Part shown: in pieces, positions 1-5,914 of the stretch
Layout: each line of letters opens with the position of its first letter
Numbering within the stretch: the stretch's first letter is position 1
NCBI GenBank assembly: GCA_902765885.1
Contig: CACXBN010000102.1
Span: forward strand, 1-8,812
DNA length: 8,812 nt
Reading direction: 5' to 3'
From: an uncultured Ruminococcus sp.
GTDB taxonomy: Bacteria > Bacillota > Clostridia > Oscillospirales > CAG-272
Notes under the pieces: model-generated
Database searches by the model: none
What the model was told of the DNA's origin: nothing
Seen by the model: the letters and a program-made list of their open reading frames with translations, nothing else
Program-made: the position numbers and the translations under genes

Positions 1-1299
1 CTCGAAGTGATGTGTATATCCTTCGGTTTCAACGCCTACGACTTTTGCGACTCTGTTGATGAGAGCTGCTATCTGAGCTCTCTTGAGGGTTCCGTCAGGT
101 GAGAACTTCGATGAACTTGTACCGTTGATGATGCCGAGAGCATTTGCAGCATAGACATTGGCATCATTTGTGTCTTCAAACTTGCCTTCTTCTATCGTTG
201 CTCCCTTTTCGGCGATTATAGCGTCAACTGTCTTTCCGGTTGCCTTTTCAAGGAGCCTGATGAACATTTCGGAAACCTGTCCGCGGGTGATCGGGGAAGT
301 CCAGTTTTTCTGAATGTATTCCGGAACGAGTCCTTCATTTATAGCTGCTTCAACTTCTGTTTTTGCCCAGTCGGAAACTCCGCTGAGATCTGCTGCAGGC
401 TGAGGTTGTGAGTCTTCAGGAGTGGTGTCCTGAGGCTGTGCCGATGCTCCTTCACTGGTGAGAACTATAGTGTTGAGCGTTTCTACTTTGGTATCATCGA
501 AATATTTACCCCAAACGAGCCATCCTGCATATGCATGGCTTTCAAATGTTCCAACGGATGATATTCTAAGAACGGCGGTAGCAAGCTCAACTCCATTAAG
601 ATCCATTTTCTTCGGATTGAGTCCAATGTTAGTGAGCGGAATTGCGATAGTGCACTGAAGAACGCCTTCGGTATCCGTGTTGATATGAACATCGCATTCG
701 GAAGCAGCATTAAAGCTTGATCTGGATTGAGTTGTTACAGAATAGTCATCCATATCAAGTGTCCAATAGAAGTCACATGTTGCTGAATTGAGGTTGTAGT
801 AAAGACCTCCTTCAGGTTCGCCTGCAGTAAGGTTATATGTCTTTTTCTGACGTCCTTCGGTAGCTCCCTGAACAGCATCCAGCGGCTGAATCCACATTTG
901 AACGCCGTCGCCTTCCCAGCCGACGGTAGTTCCGCAGAAAACATCATCCTGTGTCTTGAGAGCAAAGTACAGGTTTTTGTCATCCCAGAGATAATAAAGC
1001 TCTACATCGTAATCTTCGGGTTCAAAAGCATTTCCTGACTGGACATATCTTGAATATTCTCCGCCCGGAGTCTGTGTGATTGCCAGGTTTGTAGGAGTCC
1101 AGTAATGGAAGAGTTCGGTATTTGGTGATTGTGAATTGATTGTGATTGCAGGCTCTCCCCATGAAGCATCTACTTCATTGAGATTCGGAGCTGCATCGGT
1201 CTTCTGTGCGTATACGACAGTTCCCATTGCCGCGTTAGCTGCAACAGCAAAAAGTACAAGCATCAGAGAAGCAAGAATGATTGCAAAAAGCTTTTTCAT
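1..1299 (-). CDS. Secreted CBM9/DOMON-like protein with SLH repeats (3' end outside window)
   Basis: Open from the ATG at 1299 to the window edge: 433 codons with no stop, so the C-terminus is missing. The start is supported by GAAGGAG six bases upstream. Residues 1-31 form a signal peptide (MKKLFAIILASLMLVLFAVA, with possible cleavage after ANA-23 or VYA-31). Residues about 35-283 resemble the CBM9/DOMON-type beta-sandwich, with LWDDKNLYFALKTQDD at 104-119 and EGDGVQMWI at 129-137. A Pro/Gln/Thr-rich linker follows (285-308). Then comes one SLH repeat (about 309-355, ITRGQ core), a second (373-421, starting FEDTND, with FSPDG and KRAQIAALINR), and a third that begins at 430 where the window ends. 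SLH repeats usually hold proteins to secondary cell-wall polymer, so the likely role is a wall-attached glycan-binding protein. A catalytic domain beyond the window cannot be excluded. It is divergent from the amino-sugar operon; a functional link is inference. Confidence 0.9.
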   Translation of the reverse strand, partial: MKKLFAIILASLMLVLFAVAANAAMGTVVYAQKTDAAPNLNEVDASWGEPAITINSQSPNTELFHYWTPTNLAITQTPGGEYSRYVQSGNAFEPEDYDVELYYLWDDKNLYFALKTQDDVFCGTTVGWEGDGVQMWIQPLDAVQGATEGRQKKTYNLTAGEPEGGLYYNLNSATCDFYWTLDMDDYSVTTQSRSSFNAASECDVHINTDTEGVLQCTIAIPLTNIGLNPKKMDLNGVELATAVLRISSVGTFESHAYAGWLVWGKYFDDTKVETLNTIVLTSEGASAQPQDTTPEDSQPQPAADLSGVSDWAKTEVEAAINEGLVPEYIQKNWTSPITRGQVSEMFIRLLEKATGKTVDAIIAEKGATIEEGKFEDTNDANVYAANALGIINGTSSSKFSPDGTLKRAQIAALINRVAKVVGVETEGYTHHFE

Positions 1300-1340
1300 G
1301 ATTTTCTCCTTCATGTATTGTGTGATATGTAAAAAAGAAT

Positions 1341-1360
1341 GACTGTTTCATAAAACAATC
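1341..1360 (-). promoter_or_regulatory. Stem-loop in the 5' leader of the SLH-repeat protein gene
   Basis: Read as minus-strand RNA, this is GAUUGUUU-UAUG-AAACAGUC: eight base pairs including one G-U, closed by a four-base loop. It lies between the predicted start site near 1371 and the ribosome binding site at 1306-1312. Leader hairpins of this kind can stabilise abundant surface-protein mRNAs; that role here is inference. It has no U-tract, so it is not a terminator. Confidence 0.35.
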
Positions 1361-1377
1361 GATTTTCACTGTATGTT

Positions 1378-1406
1378 ATGATACCATAAAACCCACACGA
1401 TTTAAA
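1378..1406 (-). promoter_or_regulatory. Predicted promoter of the SLH-repeat protein gene
   Basis: On the minus strand, TTTAAA (1406-1401) and TATCAT (1383-1378) are separated by 17 bases. TGG directly before the -10 box gives an extended -10 (TGGTATCAT). Transcription would begin near 1371, leaving a 5' leader of about 70 bases that contains the hairpin at 1341-1360. The weaker alternative at 1445-1472 would give a longer leader. Confidence 0.5.
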
Positions 1407-1479
1407 TACTTTTTTGACTATAATGATGAAAAAACAATAGTTGACCTATAGAAAAAAGAGTAAAAAAGTCAAAGTGCAC

Positions 1480-1497
1480 AAATCACATATGTGATTT
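1480..1497. repeat. Perfect 18-bp palindrome, candidate operator
   Basis: AAATCACATATGTGATTT is self-complementary over all 18 bases. It extends to 24 bases (1477-1500) with mismatches at only one position pair. It lies between the two divergent promoters: upstream of both -35 boxes, about 74 bases from the SLH-gene promoter and about 180 bases from the operon promoter. A continuous even palindrome of this length suits a dimeric helix-turn-helix regulator. The half-sites are arranged TCACA/TGTGA, opposite to the CRP order, so a CRP assignment is not claimed. Confidence 0.45.
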
Positions 1498-1678
1498 TTG
1501 TGAATAATGACAGCGGAAATCGATGGTGTCAATACAAGAAAAAATCTTGTTGTAACATCGTGAAGTCTTTTCTGAAACAGTTTTGATTCTTTTTTGTTTA
1601 CGAAAAATCAACTGCGCATATGCCTTGTGAATGGTAAATATAATGGGTGCAAAAAGTCTCTGATAATCACCGTAAATC

Positions 1679-1707
1679 TTTACAAATTGCAATGAGTGTG
1701 ATATCAT
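1679..1707 (+). promoter_or_regulatory. Predicted promoter of the amino-sugar operon
   Basis: TTTACA (1679-1684) and TATCAT (1702-1707) are separated by exactly 17 bases. TGA just before the -10 box gives an extended -10 (TGATATCAT). The predicted start site near 1714 leaves a leader of about 34 bases before the GTG at 1748. The inverted repeat TACTA-AA-TAGTA at 1717-1728 lies just downstream of the predicted start site, where a repressor could block initiation. Confidence 0.6.
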
Positions 1708-1716
1708 TTACTCAAC

Positions 1717-1728
1717 TACTAAATAGTA
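1717..1728. repeat. Short inverted repeat at the operon start site
   Basis: TACTA-AA-TAGTA is a perfect 5+5 dyad, flanked by a second nested dyad TTTACT (1707-1712) / AGTAAA (1725-1730). The position, immediately after the predicted transcription start and before the ribosome binding site, would suit an operator. It is short and AT-rich, so chance occurrence is possible. Confidence 0.3.
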
Positions 1729-1732
1729 AATT

Positions 1733-1738
1733 AAGGAG
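1733..1738 (+). promoter_or_regulatory. Ribosome binding site deciding a GTG start
   Basis: AAGGAG ends nine bases before the GTG at 1748. No in-frame ATG lies between it and the conserved Rossmann motif, which begins at residue 8, so the GTG start is well supported. Confidence 0.8.
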
Positions 1739-1747
1739 CAGAAAAAA

Positions 1748-2974
1748 GTGAAAAAATATGCTATTGTAGGGACGGGAAACCGCGGAATTCTTTCATATGC
1801 AGTACCGATGGCAGAAGAATACAGGGATTGTGTCCAGATAGTCGGAGCCTGCGATATAAACAGGAAAAGAGCGGAGCTTGTGAGCGAGTTTACTCATCTT
1901 GATATCCCTGCTTATACTGATTTTGATCTCATGCTTAAGGAAACACAGCCGGATGTTGTGATAGTTACAACAAAGGACTGCGCTCATGCTGAATATATCA
2001 TCAAAGCACTCGAATTCGGATGTGACGTCATATCCGAAAAGCCGATGACAACAACAGATGAGATGTGTGCCCGGATAATCGAGGCAGAGCGCAGAACCGG
2101 GCATAAAGTCACTGTTACCTTCAACTGCAGATTCTTCCCGTTTTATGTGAGAATAAAGGAACTTCTGAACGAGGGACACATAGGCAAGGTGCTTTCAGTC
2201 CATTTCGAATGGATGCTTGACTGTGTTCACGGCGCTGACTATTTCAGACGCTGGCACAGAAGACGTGAAAATTCAGGTTCACTCATAATCCATAAGGCAA
2301 CACATCATTTTGATTTAGTAAACTGGTTCCTCGAAGAAGAGCCGGTCAAGGTCAATGCGTTCGGAACACGCAGATTCTACGGTCCGACCAGAGAAGAGAG
2401 ATCAGACAGATGCCTGACATGCCCTTATAAAAACAAATGCGAATTTTACGTTGATATAAATAAAGTTGAAAACGGCATGCAAAAGAGACTGTATCTTGAT
2501 TGTGAAGATCAGGATGGTTATATCCGTGATATGTGCGTTTTTTCACCCGAGATAGACATCGAGGATTCCGTAAGTGTCAATGTAAAGTATTCCGGCGGTG
2601 CTATCCTCAGCTATTCTCTTACAGCGCACTCACCATATGAATGTATGAAGATAGTGTTTAACGGGACAGGAGGAAGGCTTGAAGCAGATACCGCTTTTGG
2701 ACGCGAAAACATTAAGATTTACAACAGGCTTGGCGAGGAGTTCAATTACAACCATTACAACAAAAAACCAATGCCGGGCGGTCACGGCGGATCCGATACA
2801 GCACTGAGAAACAACCTGTTCCGCGGATATGACTCTGATCCGCTTCACCAGATGGCAGACACAAGAGCGGGCTCCATGTCAATAGGCATAGGCATCGCCG
2901 CAAATAAATCAATGGCGGAAGACAGAGCAGTATACCTTTCGGAATTCCTCGGAAAATACTTTGGCGAAAACTGA
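1748..2974 (+). CDS. Gfo/Idh/MocA-family oxidoreductase with cysteine-rich insert
   Basis: 408 residues from a GTG start. The N-terminal Rossmann domain shows the dinucleotide-binding loop GTGNRG (8-13) and the family's EKP motif (97-99), whose lysine is normally catalytic. The C-terminal domain carries NCRF (126-129) and KATHHFDLVNW (183-193), which corresponds to the active-site helix supplying His/Asp. A cysteine-rich insert follows: C222, C225, C231, C252 and C263. CLTCPYKNKC resembles a metal-binding knuckle, and I recall similar clusters in one subgroup of the family. There is no signal peptide, so it is cytoplasmic. Members oxidise or reduce sugars and inositols with NAD(P), and the GH109 branch cleaves glycosides by a redox mechanism. 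The substrate cannot be read from sequence. As first gene of an operon with nagB/nagA-type genes, an amino-sugar or uronic-acid-containing substrate is plausible. Confidence 0.92.
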   Translation: MKKYAIVGTGNRGILSYAVPMAEEYRDCVQIVGACDINRKRAELVSEFTHLDIPAYTDFDLMLKETQPDVVIVTTKDCAHAEYIIKALEFGCDVISEKPMTTTDEMCARIIEAERRTGHKVTVTFNCRFFPFYVRIKELLNEGHIGKVLSVHFEWMLDCVHGADYFRRWHRRRENSGSLIIHKATHHFDLVNWFLEEEPVKVNAFGTRRFYGPTREERSDRCLTCPYKNKCEFYVDINKVENGMQKRLYLDCEDQDGYIRDMCVFSPEIDIEDSVSVNVKYSGGAILSYSLTAHSPYECMKIVFNGTGGRLEADTAFGRENIKIYNRLGEEFNYNHYNKKPMPGGHGGSDTALRNNLFRGYDSDPLHQMADTRAGSMSIGIGIAANKSMAEDRAVYLSEFLGKYFGEN

Positions 2975-2991
2975 TAATCCAGAGGCGTTTT

Positions 2992-5127
2992 ATGGAACCT
3001 ATTATTTTTTATTCAGGTAATACCGTTGTCCGTCCGGGAAATGCGGTTGTCATTAGAGGAGAATATCTTGATGAAATCAGGGAGATAACCGTATCCGATG
3101 GAAAGTCCGCGGAAAAGGCGGAAATTCTTCAGGGAAACAGACAGTCGTTCAAGTTTATCATTCCAAACAATCTGCAGGAAGGCGTTTTCACTTTGAAAAT
3201 GAAAACAGCAGACGGGGAATATGAAAGAAAGCTGAACATTCCGGTTGTCAGATGGGTTCAAGGGGATGAAGGTAAGGCTGCAACACCAGGCGGATGGATT
3301 AGAATAAATGGAGAATGTCTAAGAATCAATTCAAAGAGAAATCCGTATTTCACACTGAAATCGGAAGGTAAGAGAATAAGGATCAAACCTGAAAAGATAT
3401 ATGACGACTACTCTATAGGCTTTTTACTTCCAAAACTTGATGTCGGAGAATACAAAGCAGAGTTTTCAAACGGATATTCCACAGTCAGAAATCTTCACAT
3501 CATTATAGCCCCGTCTCCGGAAGAATCCTGGAGAAAGAAAGTGTATAATGTGGTCGAAGAGGGAATAGCTACTGACCAGGTAACCGATGTTACCGATTTT
3601 ATCCGGGACCTACTTAAAAAAGTAGACAGGGAAGGTGGCGGAGTCGTTTATTTTCCCAGAGGAAGATATCACGTTACCGGAACATTTGATATTCCATCCG
3701 GTACCGTGATTCGCGGAGACGGATACAAAAAAACGCAGATATTCTGGACAGATGTGTGGAATGAACAGAAAGAAATTCCAGAAGGTGGAACTCACTGGAG
3801 CCCCACACGCACACCGGATGGTATGCTCAAAGGAAAAGGCAATTTTGCAATAGAAGATATCGATTTTGCAGCATCCAGAATTGGCAGTTTCATTATAGCA
3901 GGTGATGAGGATCATCCTGCTGACAATGTAAGAATAGATAATACGCGAATTTACGCCAATGCTTTTTCAGGTTGGTATCTGCATTCCAGATACGGAGCAA
4001 AATTTCACAGAGCCAGAAGTGAGGTCCTACTTGAAACTATGATGTGCAGGACCGATATGATCTCTATATGCGGTGAGAACATAAAAATAAGGGGATGTGA
4101 TTTTCAGTGGTCTGCAAGACCTTTTGCATTCCGTGGCGGACTCAAGTATCTGCTTATGCAAAATAATAAATTTGGCGGACAGGCAGCAATAGATGACTGG
4201 ATGCCACTCGGCAGGCTTGAGAATTCCATTGTTGAAGATTGTGAAGTTCATGAATGGATCAGTGGCTGCAGCGGTACGAATATATATTATGCGAGGGTGA
4301 AAATCCAGGACGTTATTGACAATGACAGGGAATCATTTACGACTGACATCTCATATGGAACTCCGTATCACGGGCCTATGTATAGAATCAAGGGAAATTC
4401 GTTTACATTTCCAAAAGAAGCTGACTTTTCAAGAGTGAGTGCGGGAAAGACTCTTGTGATTTTATCCGGAAAAGGCGCCGGACAGTACAGACGCATAAAA
4501 TCCGTGAGAGGCAGAACAGTTGTAGTAGACAAGCCATTTGAGGTCCAGCCGGACATGGAATCTCATTTAACGGTCAATGATATGTTTACAAACTGGTATT
4601 TTGTAAACAATTCGATTACAAACGGTGGATCCCTGCAGCTTTATACCGCTCAGTGTAATACTGTCGTCGATGGAACGAAATTCACCCATTCCGCAAGCAT
4701 TAAATCCTGGGGACAGGAAGTGTATGATACGATATCCTGCCAGTGGTATATTTCATTTGTCAACAACAGGCTGTCCGACTGCAATTATTATCACTATGCA
4801 GGGTGGTATATGAAGCCTGAGCTTCCAGGTGCATCGTTCCTTTGCTGTTTTGGAGAAGGTGATGACACAACAAATATTGCCATGACCATCCGCAACAATT
4901 CACTTGAATACAACGGAACAATCAACATGAGGGGCGGAGTCAATGACCGCGGCATCGAGGATCTTGTGATTGATTCCAACAGATGTGAAGACGCAAGATG
5001 TGCTATTTATCTCGAAGGCAAGGGAGACAGGATTTTTATAAGTAACAATGAATTTGTTTCCTGCGACAGGGATATCGAATTTACAGATGAAAGCACCAGA
5101 AATAAATCACTTATTATAAATAAATAG
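2992..5127 (+). CDS. Right-handed parallel beta-helix protein with N-terminal Ig-like domains, no signal peptide
   Basis: 711 residues, ATG start with a modest AGAGG (2981-2985) six bases upstream; the gap from the previous gene is 17 bases. Residues about 3-87 and 90-176 look like two IPT/TIG or Ig-like beta-sandwich domains. From about 184 the sequence matches the pectate-lyase superfamily beta-helix start: YNVVEEG, then EGGGVVYFPRGRY (214-226) and IRGDG (240-244). Many short Asn-rich coils follow to the end, such as FVNNRLSDCNYY and LVIDSNRCEDA. A small insertion with GKGAGQYRR (493-501) and QPDMES (519-524) interrupts the helix. The fold occurs in polysaccharide lyases, glycosidases (e.g. 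GH28, GH110) and epimerases, so the reaction cannot be assigned. Most relatives are exported. This one has a polar N-terminus with no signal peptide or membrane segment, suggesting cytoplasmic action on imported oligosaccharide. The stop overlaps the ribosome binding site of the next gene. Confidence 0.88.
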   Translation: MEPIIFYSGNTVVRPGNAVVIRGEYLDEIREITVSDGKSAEKAEILQGNRQSFKFIIPNNLQEGVFTLKMKTADGEYERKLNIPVVRWVQGDEGKAATPGGWIRINGECLRINSKRNPYFTLKSEGKRIRIKPEKIYDDYSIGFLLPKLDVGEYKAEFSNGYSTVRNLHIIIAPSPEESWRKKVYNVVEEGIATDQVTDVTDFIRDLLKKVDREGGGVVYFPRGRYHVTGTFDIPSGTVIRGDGYKKTQIFWTDVWNEQKEIPEGGTHWSPTRTPDGMLKGKGNFAIEDIDFAASRIGSFIIAGDEDHPADNVRIDNTRIYANAFSGWYLHSRYGAKFHRARSEVLLETMMCRTDMISICGENIKIRGCDFQWSARPFAFRGGLKYLLMQNNKFGGQAAIDDWMPLGRLENSIVEDCEVHEWISGCSGTNIYYARVKIQDVIDNDRESFTTDISYGTPYHGPMYRIKGNSFTFPKEADFSRVSAGKTLVILSGKGAGQYRRIKSVRGRTVVVDKPFEVQPDMESHLTVNDMFTNWYFVNNSITNGGSLQLYTAQCNTVVDGTKFTHSASIKSWGQEVYDTISCQWYISFVNNRLSDCNYYHYAGWYMKPELPGASFLCCFGEGDDTTNIAMTIRNNSLEYNGTINMRGGVNDRGIEDLVIDSNRCEDARCAIYLEGKGDRIFISNNEFVSCDRDIEFTDESTRNKSLIINK

Positions 5128-5130
5128 GAG
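5126..5130 (+). promoter_or_regulatory. Ribosome binding site overlapping the upstream stop codon
   Basis: AGGAG overlaps the TAG stop (5125-5127) of the beta-helix gene and sits six bases before the ATG at 5137. The arrangement suggests translational coupling. Confidence 0.75.
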
Positions 5131-5136
5131 AAAGAC

Positions 5137-5910
5137 ATGAAAATCTACATAAGCAAAAATGCTGAAGAACTCGGAAAGAAAGCTGCAAGATTTGTGGCTG
5201 ACAAAATCAATGAGGCTATAAAAGATCACGGATATGCAAGAATAGTCCTTTCCACCGGCGCCTCCCAACTTACCACAATCGATCCTCTCGTAACCATGGA
5301 TGTTGACTGGTCAAAGGTTGAAATGTTCCACCTCGACGAGTATGTTGATCTTCCAGAAACACACATTGCTAGTTTCAGAAAGTACCTCAAAGAGAGATTT
5401 ATAAACAAGATAAATCTTAAGGCAGCTCACCTGGTTGACGGAACTCCTGAAGGAATCGCAACTCTGACAAAGGAACTCCGTTCAGCTCCCATAGACATAG
5501 GACTTATCGGAATCGGGGAAAATGCTCACATAGCATTTAATGATCCGCCGGCAGATTTTGATACAAAGGAAGCATATATAATAGTAAATCTCAACGATAC
5601 TTGCAAAAAGCAGCAAGTACGCGAGGGATGGTTTGCGACAGTTGACGATGTTCCGAAACAGGCTGTTTCAATGACTGTATATCAGATACTTAAATGCAAA
5701 TCTATCGTGTCTATAGTTCCTTACGGAGTAAAAGCCGATGCAGTTGCAAAGACTCTCCACAACGAAGTTACAAATGAGATTCCGGCTACAATAATGAAGG
5801 GACATGATGACTTCACTTTGTTTGTAGACGAAGATTCCTATTCCAAAGTTGATGTATCGAAAATCGTTACCGTAAACAACAAAAGCATCACCATAATCCC
5901 AGAAGATTAA
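5137..5910 (+). CDS. nagB: Glucosamine-6-phosphate deaminase family protein, divergent NagB type
   Basis: 257 residues, close to the family's usual 240-270. NagB isomerises and deaminates glucosamine-6-phosphate to fructose-6-phosphate and ammonia in the cytoplasm. Visible motifs are the phosphate loop LSTGASQ (38-44), FHLDEY (64-69) with D67 matching the E. coli catalytic Asp72, and GIGENAHIAFNDPP (125-138). There H131 matches catalytic His143, but Asn129 stands where E. coli has Asp141 and Asp136 where it has Glu148. QQVREGWFATVDDVPKQAVSMT (159-180) is typical of a GENGH-type subgroup that I recall annotated as deaminase in diverse bacteria; here the Gly of that motif is Ala130. Fold and family are secure. 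The exact substrate (glucosamine-, galactosamine- or another 2-amino-sugar 6-phosphate) is not. It lies 9 bases after the beta-helix gene and 4 bases before the NagA-type gene. Confidence 0.85.
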   Translation: MKIYISKNAEELGKKAARFVADKINEAIKDHGYARIVLSTGASQLTTIDPLVTMDVDWSKVEMFHLDEYVDLPETHIASFRKYLKERFINKINLKAAHLVDGTPEGIATLTKELRSAPIDIGLIGIGENAHIAFNDPPADFDTKEAYIIVNLNDTCKKQQVREGWFATVDDVPKQAVSMTVYQILKCKSIVSIVPYGVKADAVAKTLHNEVTNEIPATIMKGHDDFTLFVDEDSYSKVDVSKIVTVNNKSITIIPED

Positions 5911-5914
5911 TGAT

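Larger units (their letters stand above)
1300..1747. promoter_or_regulatory. Divergent intergenic control region
   Basis: This 448-base AT-rich spacer lies between two divergent genes, and I see no credible coding sequence in it. It holds one promoter towards each gene (annotated separately), a perfect 18-bp palindrome at 1480-1497, and an inverted repeat ACAAGA-AAAAA-TCTTGT at 1534-1550. A consensus TATAAT at 1639-1644 on the plus strand has no convincing -35 box. A second possible minus-strand promoter has TTGACT at 1472-1467 and TATAGG at 1450-1445 with a 16-base spacer. The length and number of dyads suggest regulated expression of one or both genes. Confidence 0.6.

Noticed and set aside
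1419..1424. TATAAT on the plus strand as an operon promoter
   Set aside because: There is no -35 box at a usable distance, and it lies over 300 bases from the gene, while a far better promoter lies at 1679-1707.
1483..1707. 74-codon minus-strand open frame in the divergent spacer
   Set aside because: It overlaps the operon promoter, has no convincing ribosome binding site, and the translation has no recognisable domain or natural composition.
3610..3915. 101-codon minus-strand open frame inside the beta-helix gene
   Set aside because: It is an antisense shadow of a clearly coding plus-strand frame, with no start signals.
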